NCBI GenBank assembly: GCA_034638255.1
Contig: JAWPGT010000016.1
Span: forward strand, 525,235-589,234
Direction: 5' to 3'
DNA from: Coprinus comatus
Taxonomy: Eukaryota > Basidiomycota > Agaricomycetes > Agaricales > Agaricaceae
Length of the DNA: 64,000 bases
Shown: piece by piece, positions 25,607-38,471 of the stretch
Layout: every line of letters begins with the position of its first letter
Position numbering within the stretch: position 1 is the stretch's first letter
Program-made: the position numbers and the translations under genes
The notes under the pieces: model-generated
Seen by the model: the letters and a program-made list of their open reading frames with translations, nothing else
The model's database searches: none
What the model was told of the DNA's origin: nothing

Positions 25607-27401
25607 ATGAGTGTTCAAGACGCGCTCAGATTACCTATCAACGTCAATCCCAACGTTACCCCCGACTCTCCACAGCATTTTCAGCCGATAATTGGGCTTA
25701 TCGGCATGGGTGCTATGGGCCGAATGTTCATGAAATACTTCAGCCAAGCTGGATGGAAGAGGTTTGCACCGAATATATGCGTCGTTTCCATCCTGTATTC
25801 TGACTCTTGTGTAGGATCTACATTTGTGACCGACCTGAGAACTACGATAAACTCAAGGCTGAATATAACGGTAGGTCATGGACCAGGATACCTTCATTCT
25901 GTACTAAAGCTAACTCCCAGATACACCGGGCGTGCTTATTCAACGAGATGGATACGCAGTTTCTCGGTCGTCGGATTTCGTTATGTATTGTGTGGAAGCC
26001 GAACATATTGATAAAGTAGTTGCTCAGTACGGCCCTTGTGAGTATTTACTTTCAGCCTGTAACCTCGATCCTGACACTATTTAGCAACAAAGTCTAATGC
26101 TATCGTCGCTGGACAAACTTCAGTTAAAGCCCCAGAAAAGATTGCATTCGAGGCACATCTACCTAAGGATGTTCACATCCTTTCCTGTCATTCTTTACAT
26201 GGACCAACTGTTAATCCATCTAGCCAACCAATGGTAAGTAAATTCTTTTTACAATTGTAAGGAATATCATCACGAGCTTTGTAGGTAATCATTCGACACA
26301 GAGCGGCGAAAGATGCCCTTACGTTGGTTGAGACCATTTTCCGGCCGTTGTGCTCCCGTTTTATTTACCTCTCGTACGAGGAACACGATCAAGTGACTGC
26401 TAATACTCAAGCCCTGATGCACGCTGCGTTCTTAAGGTATGGTTCTCTTCTGAGACCCGCGATTCTTATGGTTTACCAAGAGCTTCTCCAGTATGGGTTC
26501 TGCATGGGCATCCACAGAAACATATCCATGGGAACGGGGCATTTACGTTGGAGGTATTGAAACTGCCAAAGTCAACATCACGTTGCGCATATATTCCAAT
26601 GCGTGGCACGTCTACGCTGGTCTTGCTATTCTTAACCCTTGTGCACACGCTCAGATTCATCAGTATGCTAGAAGTGCATCTGAGCTCTTTAAATTGATGT
26701 TGGGCGGGGGCAGAGGATCAATCGAGGATCAGAATCAGTTGAGGGAACGCATCGAATGGGCTAGAAAGTCCGTTTTTGGGCATTGGAATAGTGATCCCAA
26801 CCAGTTTGAGGAAGGGGAAATAACCGAACGACTGACCACTACGCGAACCCAAGGATCTTCTGGTAGTAAACCAATCCTACTTACGACATCTATTCTTGAT
26901 CGTTTCACTCTTGGAGCAATGCCCAAACCAAGTTTAGCTTTGCGAGGAAGTCGTATCAGCACATCAACTCTTAGTCTTGGGAAAGATATACCTTCTTCGG
27001 ATTACCGACCAAATTCCCATCTCTCCCTTCTTGCTATGGTTGATTGTTGGACCCATTTGAACATTGATCCTTATAAACACCTCCAACTTGCAGCCACGCC
27101 CATATTCCGAGTGTTTTTGGGAGTAGCTGAGCATGTCTTCCGTTCTCCTACCCTTTTGGAAAGTACAATTCATTCGGCGATACATAACCATCGGTATCGC
27201 TCTGATGATTTGGAGTTTGTTATTGCGGTACGAGATTGGAGCCAGTGTGTCAGTTTTGGTAGTTTTGAGGTTTATAGAATGAGGTTTGAAGAAACCAAGA
27301 AGTTTTTCGAACCACAATTTGATGAGGCTAGGAAAATTGGTAATGAGATGATTGAAGTGATTATGGAGAGTGAATTGAGGAGAGGAGGAGAAATAGAATA
27401 G
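25607..27401 (+). CDS. TYR1: Prephenate dehydrogenase (NADP+), tyrosine biosynthesis
   Basis: Converts prephenate to 4-hydroxyphenylpyruvate in the cytosol, the committed step to tyrosine. Six exons (25607-25761, 25815-25870, 25921-26037, 26085-26233, 26285-26436, 26492-27401) give 512 residues. The N-terminal Rossmann motif GLIGMGAMG (about residues 30-38) is followed by ICDRPENYDKL, VAGQTSVKAPE, and CHSLHGPTVN with the conserved histidine. Then come YEEHDQVTANTQALMHAAF, MGSAWA...YPWERGI and KVNITLRIYSNAWHVYAGLA, all very close to yeast Tyr1. The C-terminal part keeps RPNSHLSLLAMVDCWTHLNI and KKFFEPQFDEARKIGNEMIE. A region of about 60 residues (ITERLTTTRTQGSSGSKP onward) is longer than in yeast and low in complexity. 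All splice sites are canonical. Start 25607 is preferred over 25559 because family similarity begins later. Confidence 0.95.
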
Positions 27402-29034
27402 ATAACAGTGATGAGCCGGTGATATACTCTTGACCGGAATTTTTAGTTAGCGTGGTTGGTCTTTGTTTCATTTTGTTTGATGCCCCTTTCACTGCTAAAT
27501 TATTGAATTTCGAGTCGATAACAGACGATGGAACGATTGAGAGAGACTGGCGAATTTGGGTTCAACCACAGAAAAAAACTAGGAGAAAAAAAGCTTACAC
27601 GTGACTCTTACCCCGGGTTGTTTTCTGTCGCGACATAATGAACGAATATCACGACCATCTCACATCTCTCATTCAAGGACAAGAAGCACATATCCCAAGG
27701 GTGATATGTACTAACGTTGCTTATGACGAGTGCCAATGAACATCTAGCTTTACTTGTCGAATGGGCGATGACGCTGCAGGACGTCTGGCATCGTTTTTTT
27801 AATACTATTTTACTGCGCTTCGTAGACTATGATTGGGTTGCACTCATTGATGCAAGGGAAAATGTTTTAAAATGGAAATTTAATGTATAAGAACGGGACG
27901 ATATACGGTTATCCAGAGAAATTCTAGAAATATCCCCGAGATAACAATTGGGGAGATTTAGAAGCTTGAACGTTTGAACCCTTTATGCGTCATGACAACT
28001 CAAACGGCATCTTTGGACCTTGCTTCCTTGCTGAGGGCCTTCATTGCAAGAAGACTATTGACATCTCACGGTCTCTTGTGTTTAAATTACTATGTACTTC
28101 AAAAATCCATTCTACATTCAAATCATCCCCTTCCTCTTCCCTTTCCCTATACATCCTCTCTATCAAAGCTTTAATCAAACCTTTAGGTTTGACGTTGAAA
28201 GTCTCTGTCTTCGTCTTCGTCATCCCAAGCCCTTCAGCTCTCAAGGCTTTCAAGTTCGATATGACGTAGGAATAATTAGGTAGGCAGGGTTCTAAGATAA
28301 CAAAAACCCGGTGTTCAGTGTTCAAACGTGCAGTGTTTGCTTTGAATACGTTTTTTGTGTTTCGTATTTAGTGTTTTGTATTAGTTGCTGTGCTCAAGGG
28401 TTGATTACAGAAAAAACGAAGTGTATGACAAAACGTGTCAGGGGTTCCTTGAATAACAATGGGTGAGAACGTGTCAATGAGAAGTTGTGAATACCGAAGA
28501 CAGAAATTGGGTAACCTTTAGGCCTCGAACGCGCGTAGGTGAATATCCGGTGGTAGTAAAAATGAAGCTTAGCGTGCCGGTGAACCCCGGAGCCCAGATA
28601 ATATACAGCCTTGAGGCCTTGTGAGGGTTACCGGTTACCCATGACATCATTATGAACAAACTCGTCAGACCAGAAACGAATATTAATGATAGTTGCATTT
28701 ACATTTATTTACCATTTTTATTTATTCATTCTTTGTGCTCTTCAACTTTATCTCACCTCGTCTATTCAAAATGTCACAATCATCTAAACAACAAATCAAT
28801 TTTAAGCACAAAAATAATACATAACAGAAGACGAATGAACTGGAAGGAACATCTTCCTTACAACGGACACAGCTCTGCCATGGTACCAAGCCTACAGTAC
28901 ATGTACTTAAGTACGGGAGAGAGTGGGTAGCCCATAAGTACAACAAGGATGTTCATTCATGTCATCCCGTGTTCATAAATTCACTGGAGAGCGTGCTGTG
29001 AGCACGCCCTTACACGAACGTAGCACAGCTCCAA
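27402..29034. other. Convergent intergenic region between TYR1 and the kinase
   Basis: Holds the 3' ends of both genes. On the minus strand at 28041-28325 there is a 94-codon frame containing LKALRAEGLGMTKTKTETFN and IKALIERMYREREEEGDDLN. It reads like real protein, but I cannot attach it to an exon chain or a family. The rest shows nothing. Confidence 0.45.
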
Positions 29035-32000
29035 TTACCCCTCTTGTAAGCTTACAACAGCTTGCGTTGTATTTGCATTTTCCCCATAATGTAACGTCGA
29101 CCGGTATTTTGAAGGTGTCCACATTTCCTGATCCTCCAACCGTGTATCAACTACCCGACTAAGAGGTTCTGAGCCGAGAAGTTCTTGTGCTGACGGTCTT
29201 TCCCCGGGTAGCACTTCCCAGCACGACGTAATAATGGACCACACCTCGTCAGTGAGACCCCATTCAGATGGGGAAACAAGCGCTGTTGGTCTTTGTGGTC
29301 TCTCTCCTCTCATAATCTTGGTCATGGCAGCATAAGGAGAAGAGATCTCATAGAAAGGTACGAGTCCTGTGTAGATCTGTGAAACCGTGACGTCAATACA
29401 TTTGGATACCTCAGAATCGATAGAAACTGCAGGAGTATATACCTCATAACAAATGCATCCAAAAGCATACATATCACTTTCGGTTGTCCTGTAGATTCTA
29501 CTCTCTGTATCCGCCAGAAGTTCCGGCGCTTCATAACGAGGTGTTCCTCCCTCTATTCCCGAGCTTTCCAGACTTAACACTTTGATGGTTTCGTTACGGT
29601 CGACAGAGGAGAGTCCGAAATCTGCTATACATGCGCGACCACAAACTGTAACCAGGATATTAATCTGTTTAAGGGTTTAAGAAAAATGGTAATGATTAAC
29701 CTCCTTTGAAGCACATTAAACAGGTAATTTATACCAACCGATTTGAGGTCTCCGTGAACTATCATATTGCTGTGTAGGTAATCCAACCCACAAGCGACAT
29801 CTTTCACCTACAGAAAGAATTCCGTCAGATATCAGATATTCAGAAGATTATGCGAGTAGAACAATATTGCTCACCAGAAGTAAACGATCCGTATCAGTAT
29901 TCGCATTAACATATTCTAACAACGTTCCATTCTCCATCCAAGGCGAGACCAAACATATTCTTTCCGATTTATCTCTGAGGCGGTATACTCCATAAAACGG
30001 TAATATATTCGGATGATGGAGTTGACCCCATATCACAATTTCCCTCACAAATGACTACCAGGGAAGAAAAACCATTAGAAATGAAATAAAGTTACAAGAA
30101 GCTAGCTTACTACTCACCTTCAATAATCTTTTATTTTTTGCCTTTTGAGTTTGATGGTAAGCTTTTACAACTTTAACACAAACACCCTGATCCTGAACAT
30201 AGCCCTTCAAAATATCTCCAAAATGACCACAGGTAACAGGCTCTTTATCAACTTGAGGATCATTCGCAAGTGCCAATGATTGAGGGTAGAGAACCGAATC
30301 GGACGAAAAACGAACTAGATAAGTTAACAATTCAATCCTCTCCCTTCCTGTGATTTGAGGGAATGTAAGTAACTGTATGTATGCAGATCAGATCGGTATA
30401 ACGTATAGGATATGAATTCACTTACATGTTGTAACAAGTCAACTAGACTTTGTATTTCATCATTTCCTAACCCGGCAATCTTTTTATGATTCTCCTCGTT
30501 TCGTAAAATTGAAATCAATTGTCGATACAGTGAATAGTCATCCTCTGGTAACCCCAACATATCCTGCCTCTCCATCCCATCCCAAGGCTGTTTAATCTCC
30601 GAAACCGAGTCCAAAGCTGAAGCCTTGGTGCATCGACCATCCTGTGATATTGAAAGCAGAGAGTCACCGTCTACACTCAATTCCCCGACTTCACTATCAC
30701 AATCGCTCTCATATCGTTCAAGACCGGGGGACTGAGCACGTTCCGAACTGAAATGGCTGTGTACCATAATAACTGCCCTGGCGTAAGACGTCAGATCCTC
30801 GATAGGAAGACCATTCAAAGTCCCATCCCTCGCATAACGCAATGAATCCCCACCAACATTATTGATGGACCTATACACCCTAATAAACCTGTAAAAATTG
30901 ATTTTTCTGTTAAGTGGGATAGGTCGGTATGAAGGAGTCATGGCGCTTTTCAAATTTGGTGCGAGACTCATCATCAACCTGTCAGAAGAAGAAAGTTAAT
31001 ACAAATCACCTGCGTACAAGTCTTGCTTCGAGTCACTGACCGGAAGAGTAAGACACCATCATTAAGAGCTTCCCTAAATAGTTCTATACCTTCAATCGCA
31101 GTCAGACTATTATCAGGCCAGGGTTGAGTCAATCGATTCATTAAACCGAGTTGTGGAGGTTGGTCAGTATAACCACTGAGTTCACCATAAATTAATAATG
31201 CAGCCATTCGAATAAGATCTACAATTTCTGTCACGTCTTGAGGGAAAGGAGGTGGCGCTTCACATCCATTAAGCGGCGCGGGAAGATCAGCATCAATGTA
31301 TGGAGGAGGGGTAATCTGTTTTTTTTTAATGTCATAGGTAAGACTGACTCATTCAAGCATCCTAGGATGTGCAACGCATACCTCGTATGGTAGAGGTCGA
31401 ATATCTCCACGCGGATTAGAAAGACGCGTGGGAGAACGGTTCATTGTCCTTATTTTTGGTCGAGTGATCGGTGACAAGCCTAAAGTTGAAAGGGTCTCTA
31501 GATCAAGATCCTGTATTTGTGAAATTTAAGTTTAAGTACAAATACCAGCGTCAGAAGGAAAATGAGTTTCTTACAGGTGGTGCTTGTAAAGGAAAATCTG
31601 CAAATGATATGATTCCCAAACACTCATCCAACATGTCTTCTAGAATCTCCTCCAATACCACACCAGCACAATCATCATCCTCTACACAAAGTCCGCGGTC
31701 AACATTCGCAGTATCATCCACAGTGACGCTAGTGGGACAAGTTTCTTGTTCACTAGCTGCGTAAAAACTTGTCAACGATTCTACCGAGCTCATTCCATGT
31801 GAATGGTAATCGTAAAATGAATGAGTACCAGGAAATATCTTATATCAATACGGCAAATGTTACGATGTATAATCTAGGAATTTATGAGAAGCATACCTCC
31901 GAGTCATCGACTTGGATGCCTGAACCTTCGCATATATGGCCGTGAGGATACAGGGAATGAAAACTGAACTTCGATGCATTAAAAGTCCCATAGGTTTGAC

Positions 32001-32821
32001 CATTTATCTACAACCCCAAGTCCAAGGGTTAACAAATTGTATCCATAAGCACAACAATCTCATAGAAACACTCACCCAGCATTCATTCCCATATTGTTCT
32101 CGTATACCACACACCAAAGGTACCGATTCATTTGAAGTAAAACTTATATCTTCAATCGATCCTTCTTTTCCCACCGAGTCATCATCAACGAACTTCCAAA
32201 CATACATAACATGATTTGTCTCCATCTCCATCCTAATCTCAACCGCATCCACGATGTAGGATTTCGAGTTCCCCACATCTTCAAAATGACACAAATCACT
32301 TCCATGTAATTTCCTCAATGGTTCAAATTCAGGTTTCGGTTTCTGCATATGTCCCTGGTAGGTACAAGTAGGAGCCTATCAACAAAACCACAATGTCAAT
32401 GTAATGCAACCTATATTAGCTTTTCCAATATGCAAACAATGATTGTGTAACGCACTAATGTATTGAAAGACGCCAGTAACGGTTCAACTACTTTATCCTT
32501 TTGCCAACTCGTCAGCCCTTTCAAGCCATTCCAAATCACGCCATGCCATTTTTTGGAGGGACTTGCTCGATCTCGAGTCTCCGTAGACTTTGGCTTTCTG
32601 ATAGAAGTAGCTATTCGTGGAATACCCCTGAGTAGTCTCATACTCATACATACACTTATGATATACTTGCAACCACTAGCGGCGCGGTTGCTGGTAGTGG
32701 GTAGGAAGTAGGAATCTCGAGAAGATGGGGGATACTGAAGAGTTCTCAGGTGAAGCGGGTCACTAAACGGCCTTAGATACAATGGTCGGGCTGTGCTGTT
32801 CAGAAATAACAATGACAGCAA
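29035..32821 (-). CDS. Tyrosine-kinase-like (TKL) protein kinase with long N-terminal region
   Basis: Twelve exons: 32821-32456, 32375-32076, 32007-31897, 31838-31575, 31510-31382, 31315-31041, 30978-30426, 30372-30118, 30054-29875, 29807-29739, 29664-29443, 29376-29035; up to 1,021 residues. All junctions keep frame. The kinase domain fills about residues 700-990: FGDILKGYV (glycine-loop position), VCVKVVK (ATP-anchoring Lys733), HPNILPFYGV, VHGDLKSINILV (catalytic Asp831; HGD instead of HRD), ADFGLS (Asp849), GGTPRYEAPEL, SDMYAFGCICYE, CWEVLPGERPS. Catalytic residues are present, so it should be active on Ser/Thr. HGDLK kinases are strongly expanded in mushroom-forming fungi. The roughly 690 residues before the kinase match no domain I know; one acidic stretch, EDDDCAGVVLEEILEDMLDE, may be helical. 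The first exon is the least certain: the true start could be a later ATG (for example near 32660) or lie upstream. Confidence 0.85.
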
Positions 32822-34633
32822 TGACGGTATATCATTGTGCTACTTGCCTGGGGCAGCGTAGGTGGTCTCAAGAACTTTTGATAACAGACACAGCCTCCAC
32901 TAGACAGCTGCTATCAAGTTGGTATACAATTGTCTAGGGAGCGTACACGGGTGTTGCTACCATGGACACGTTTATTCAGGGTCGATGTAGGAGTTATGAA
33001 AGATGACTAGGCTATGAGAGGTTATGTATGAGGAGGAAAAGAGGTTTGTAAGTATAAGGTGTTCATTCATAGCATGAGGGATATGCGCTTTGTCCAGCTG
33101 AATAATAATAATCAGTGGTGTTCAGGACCGTGGAAGGAAGGAAAGTCACTGGAAGGACGTAATACAATCTTTGATGGCACCTGTGGTTCCCACATGACCC
33201 CACTAATTAGGCTGGGAGACAAAGCCCATCACCCAGCCTAGTTAGTGGCAATTTTGGTTACTTCACGGTCCTGGAATAATCACGCAAAAAGCGACCATAC
33301 TTTGTAACTTTTTTATATACAATAATCTAAATTACAGCTATTTCTTATCTGGTTCATTTGATAAGATTTCAATCTTATTCTTATCAAAAGATAAGTATAT
33401 GATCATTGATGAACAGAGTTGTGGCATCATATGTCGTGTGACTCTGATCAGTGATCACATCAAATTCCTGTTTCCGGACATCAATTCATGTGTGTCGGAT
33501 GAACATACCCAATGATATGTTTTAATGCTTATAACTTTCCTCCTCTATTTCAAGTGTATTTACAGTAGACTTCAATAACAACAAACATGTATTAGTTAAA
33601 ACAATGTATTTGTCATTTAACTCATATATATATATCAATGAGACATGACCCGAAATCCCAATGCTAAATTCTAAGTCAGCTTGAAGTCTTCATATGATTT
33701 CCATATGTTAAAAATTACTGTAACAGACAACTCATTGCATTGTGCTTTGAGTTGTCCACCCATAGTAATTCTTTCCCCAACTTCTATAAGGAGCCTGTTG
33801 CACAGAGAGTGACAGCTCATGAATTTTGACTTGTGATTCACATCCGAAATTGAGAATCATGGCGGTTGCCCAATTCTGAAGAGAAATAGATATGTTGTTA
33901 TTCAAACATTCATTGCCCAACCTCTGTGAATTATCAAGGGGTTGGGATTGACTTTGGGTAATGAAAATATGATTATATATATTACAAACATATCAATTTA
34001 AATTTATCATATGAAGCAAAATGGCAATGGTGGTTGCGACCTCCAGCTTCTCGTGTCTGACACTGTCAGATACATGTCACACCCCTGTCCTTACCCAGCG
34101 GCATTCATAATCCTTCAAAAACTCATGCCAAATTCATGAACCCACAGCCATAAATAGATTAGCAATCTATCCAAGTCAGGAAGAGCCCGAAGAACTCCAG
34201 AATTCGAAGGCAGAAACATCATAGAATAGAAAGGATCCTATTCTATTATATATATACAACATATGAATGTATAAGTTGTACCAAAAGAAAATACCAAAAG
34301 ATCTGGAAACTACACACCAACGTGTCAGCCATTTGGAGCACAAGTTTTCTTTCAAATTAGATGTTCGAAATTAGATGTTCACTGAGTATAGTCATGCATT
34401 ACGGAATGAGCTGCCATGGGTATCTTAGTGACATCAGGAGAACCGGGAACAAAGCTTTGGCACCAACATTACATCATATTCTACCAGTACATACACAATA
34501 CAAAACATACCAATATCATATCACTACTTGTTCAGGGAGAGGCAGGAATAACATGTTAACAAATGGCTGAAGTTGCTCCACTAATTCATCTGGCTCTGAA
34601 ATATGAATAATTGTTTCCAAATCCCTACATAAC
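32822..34633. other. Transition zone between genes and repeats
   Basis: No coding exon recognised. It holds the small TIR element at 33123-33273 and then AT-rich sequence with several TA-rich runs (33624-33640, 33970-33990, 34240-34260). This is where the gene-bearing half ends and transposon debris begins. Confidence 0.5.
33123..33273. mobile_element. Small MITE-like foldback element
   Basis: The ends are perfect 10-bp inverted repeats: CAGGACCGTG (33123-33132) and CACGGTCCTG (33264-33273). Inside, a second inverted repeat pairs 33200-33216 with 33232-33248 (16 of 17 bases) around a 15-base loop. Total 151 bp, no coding capacity. No clear target duplication, so the class is undecided. Confidence 0.6.
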
Positions 34634-35260
34634 TGTTATGACCACAAACCATTAAGCTGAACACTCCTGGAACTTAAACGCTAGAGTGCAGTCGTGTAGG
34701 AACGTGTGTTCAATAAACACTCTGCTGCAATCTCAAGGCCTTTCAACCTAGTGACTGAGAGGTATGGAGACAGAGATGTATAAGGGATACAACAGAAGAG
34801 ATTAAAGCTTAGGGCTTTAATCATCTAATACAGTGAGTATTTATACTATTCTAGGGATGTACCTAATAATAGCTACTAACTAATTATATCCTAATACTTG
34901 TCATCACTTTATAATCTACTCCATACACAATGCTAGAACTGTCAACAGGAGTAGGTGAGACGTTGGGGTCAGGGACTATTTACTCCATATACAATGAAAG
35001 ATTAGTCAACAGGAGTAAAATGACAAAACGGATAACTAATACTGGAGCTGGGGAAATGCAGACTTCTAAGCATAAGTGGAGTCTCATACTTAGTTCGACG
35101 TTAGGTCATAGCGATGTCATAGTGATGTCACTGGGGAATAATATGTCAGGCTGAGTCGTCCATGATGGTGTCGTCATTGGGAATGAGTTCGGGGAAGATG
35201 GTGAACAAGTCTTCCTCAGTGGTGGTGGTACAGGCCGGTGGTTTGGGTGGACTCGTAACA
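34634..35260 (-). mobile_element. LTR of family A (627 bp), no target duplication
   Basis: About 627 bp, starting TGTTATGACCAC and ending GTAACA, and closely similar over its whole length to the 624-bp LTR at 48850-49473. A TATAAATA-type promoter word occurs on the minus strand, so the LTR is read right to left. Flanks are ATAAC and TGTTC, not a target duplication. This copy is therefore probably a product of recombination between insertions. It has several changes relative to the other copy, many at CG sites. Confidence 0.8.
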
Positions 35261-35811
35261 TGTTCCCACTGCTTGTTTGAACACACAATCCAGGACTAGT
35301 ACAAGTAAGCTTATGGGCATATTGGATATGTTTGTCCAATGTTACTTGCAAAATACACCAAATACCAATGCACCATCTCATGACTGCTGAAGGACCAGGA
35401 GTGGAACCTGTACGACCACCAAGAACACTGTCACCATAATACCAGGGAAGCTGTCAAGAACCAGCAACCCTTGTATAATACCTGTTGGAGCTTGGAAGCA
35501 GTGAGCTGTCATGCAGGTGTCAAGACTGGGAACCCAAGGATGCTATCGAGAACCCTGCCCCACTGCTCACAACACTGTCAAGAATACCCAAATGCCATCA
35601 AGAACACTCACAACTATCAAGAACCCAGGACATGCTCTAGTCCAGAATATGGTATGTTCTTTCTGTGCTCTTATTTTCTTATTTTCTAAGTGAAATTAGT
35701 AGGTACAACATATGTATGTTAGACCCTATTATTCATTTCCTGTTGACACTAAGATGTGGTGCCAGTGTCATATAGAGTGGGTTAGGCATTGGGTTCTGCT
35801 GGTGATCCTCA
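35261..35811. other. Repeat-rich spacer, nothing identified
   Basis: Contains several short direct words such as TCAAGAAC/CAAGAACCC between about 35420 and 35630, but no coding remnant or element ends. Confidence 0.4.
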
Positions 35812-36159
35812 TGTCAGGAATGTTCTAGACAGTCCCCAAGGTCAGTACTTATTGTTGGTTGAGGTTAGAAGAGTTGTGGTTGGATATTCTCTTTAGAGTT
35901 CTGGACTTGTAGATTGTTTCCACTTTCTGTGACATCACAATGTCACATCACACATTACTGAAGCGTCCTGCAGACACATGAAGACTCTCTAGTCTAATAC
36001 AAGTGTCTGCAGGTGAGTAGTTAAGAAGTTATTGTATCTCTCTAGTCTAATACAAGTGTCTGCAGTGTTTGTGTTCTATCTCAGTCATTTCTCATTGGTT
36101 TCCTTCCATTCCTTTGTCATCGTGCTCGCCTCGTCGTCCTCTACAATCCTGTGCTTACA
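35812..36159. mobile_element. Solo LTR of family B (348 bp), target duplication CCTCA
   Basis: Begins TGTCAGGAATG, ends GCTTACA, exactly 348 bp, flanked on both sides by CCTCA (35807-35811 and 36160-36164). The same 348-bp sequence lies inside the gypsy element at 53653-54000. Internally the word CTCTAGTCTAATACAAGTGT occurs twice (a close second copy is at about 36039). Ends TG...CA plus a 5-bp duplication identify an LTR retrotransposon insertion that lost its body by LTR-LTR recombination. Confidence 0.88.
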
Positions 36160-36412
36160 CCTCAGAGGGACAACATCACAGGTATAGGGTAGGGAATCTG
36201 TCAGAGCAATGGCCTGGATTATAATATCACCAGTACCTGTCAAGGTTTGTTCTTCTTTAATTTATCCCAGAAGACTTTGACAACTTATCTGAAATTATGT
36301 AGTCATTGAGAACCACTTTGTCAGTCATTGTTGATTCATCTCCAAACATATACTATACCAATATAATATGCATTCTAAGCAACAAGATAAGTATATCATA
36401 ACAAAATCAATA

Positions 36413-38471
36413 TCAACTACTAAATACTGGAACATAGTGGCCATTAATTTGAGTACTCACTCTCTTTTCTAAGACACTACTTATCAATAACCCAAATTGT
36501 TCATTTGATGTAGAAGTGGGAGGTATGATGTCATCAGGGGCTTGGTCGCATGCAGGAGTACAACCCATGATGCCATCTGTGGTTGAAGTTGGAGTTTGAG
36601 TTGTGACACTGGTTTCTGTGGTAGTGTTGGTGGTGTCCATTGAAGTTGAAGCTATTGAGAGAGACTCAGTCAGGATATTGGTAATAGGAGGGTCAGTAGC
36701 ACTGGTACTGGCAGTGTCTGAGAGTGGGGATGTGATTGGTGTTGTTTTGAGGTCATGATGGAGTGTAGTTGGGTGGTATTGTCAATGGGTGGGATATTGG
36801 TACAACTTCCTGTAGTATTGGGGTCAGCTGAGAAAGCCTGAAGCTGAGTAGGAGTGAAGGGCTGGAGGTTTGTATGCAACTTAGGTCCATTATCTAGATT
36901 AGAAGTGTCTCCCTCAGAGTCACTGTTCACAAAATTGGGTGAGATATAGGGTGGAAGTTGACTTGCAGCCTTCTTCACCCTCTTTTTTCTGTTCTCAGGT
37001 ATGTTGTTGCCAGAAACCTTCCTCTTTTTCCCCTTGTCTGACTGTTCCTTTCATTTGGGACCAAGGGTATCTATTTCTCCACCATCTACCTCAGCCAAGA
37101 ACATAGCTAGATCTCTGGCCAATAGTTGCTGCTACTTACATGTCTTAGACATTAGAGTATCCTGCAACATTCTCAAGTCTTCAACTGCAAGCTGTGATGG
37201 ATTAACAAATGGAATGTTGGCTGGCCAACCAACAATATTTACTTGGTAACAAGCAACAATTTTCTTGTAGCTTTTGTAATTCATTGAGATGCTTTGTATG
37301 CCAGTAATAGATTCTAAGGTTCCATTACAAGTTTCAATGAATGAATGTCAGGAATTAAAATGAGGAAATACTCATGTAGACCTTCACCAATCATTTTTGC
37401 ACAATCCTTTCATAATCCTTCTCTGTTCTGTACTGACATCTGACCTGTGAACAGATTAAATCAGTCTAATGTTCTATGTGTAACTAGCACTTGACCACCA
37501 TAATACAAAACTTACCTTGTTTAAAACTGCTACCAAAGCACTCTAGCCATGCCATTACCTCAGTAGGATTATAGCCAAGACTTTGTTTGAAGAAACCTTT
37601 ATAGTTTTCAGTTTCAAATAAAGATGGAGTGTAAGTGTCATTCATATGGCCTCATCCCAGTGTCATTGTGACAAGTGCTCCAGTGCACATTGAAAGTTAT
37701 GTGGACTAGGTATACAAAATAACCAAGCTCTGTGTTATAACCTGAGGAATATATCTTACCTCCAAATGTACCCATTTTGTGACATGGTAAACATCCTTCA
37801 TGGCACTCTTATTATTTACTTGAGCCCCTGTTTCCTTCAACTCCTAGTCTCTCAGCAACTGATCTAGTAGTCTCTGTTTCTCCTTATCTGGAAACTCTAC
37901 CTTGTCCTTTTTACATGCCTCAACCTCATCTCTGACCTGATCCTGTAGTTCTGTGAGAGAGTGACGTTCTCCAATATCTTTATCTGACAATGTAATGAAC
38001 ATTAGGTTATAAGGTTAATACAGGAATAGATTTTGAATTAAACTCACTGGAATTCAGAATTAATCGTTTATCATGGACTTCAGCATGAAAAAGACTTGGC
38101 ATCTGTTTCTTTTTAACTCCAGATGAATAGAACAGGGTGTTTTGTGTCTGTAGCTTGGGTTTTTCATATTTTGCTGCAATGTCCTTAATCCTCTGCTTAT
38201 TAAATTCTTATAACTCTGTAACTTCACTAATATATGCACTCTGTATCTCCTCTCATCGTGCTTTCTTCATCTTAGCCATCTCCTTCTTAGCATCAGTTTT
38301 CTTCACATGTTTACACTTCTGGATGGGTTGAGCTTGTTTTGATGGATTTTGTAACAAATAAGTCTTGTTGCCTGCAAGTTCCTCTTTCTCATCACATACA
38401 AGCTCCATGGAGACCTCTTGGACTACAGCATTGGGGGGACTAGGAAGAGATTGAGAAGAACTGGCAGTCAT
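36413..38471 (-). pseudogene. Decayed gene of unknown function
   Basis: On the minus strand a discontinuous protein can be read from 38471 downwards: MTASSSQSLPSPPNAVVQEV..., a Lys-rich stretch (KKTDAKKEMAKMKKAR), RHSLTELQDQVRDEVEACKK, TPSLFETENYKGFFKQSLGY, GYNPTEVMAWLECFGSSFKQ, then a Pro/Thr/Asn-rich tail (QLPPYISPNFVNSDSEG). Intron-like GT...AG gaps separate blocks (for example after 38048), and several in-frame stops (TGA after KKAR, TAA, TAG) interrupt it. I recognise no domain. It may be a repeat-borne or captured host gene; I give no function. Confidence 0.5.
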
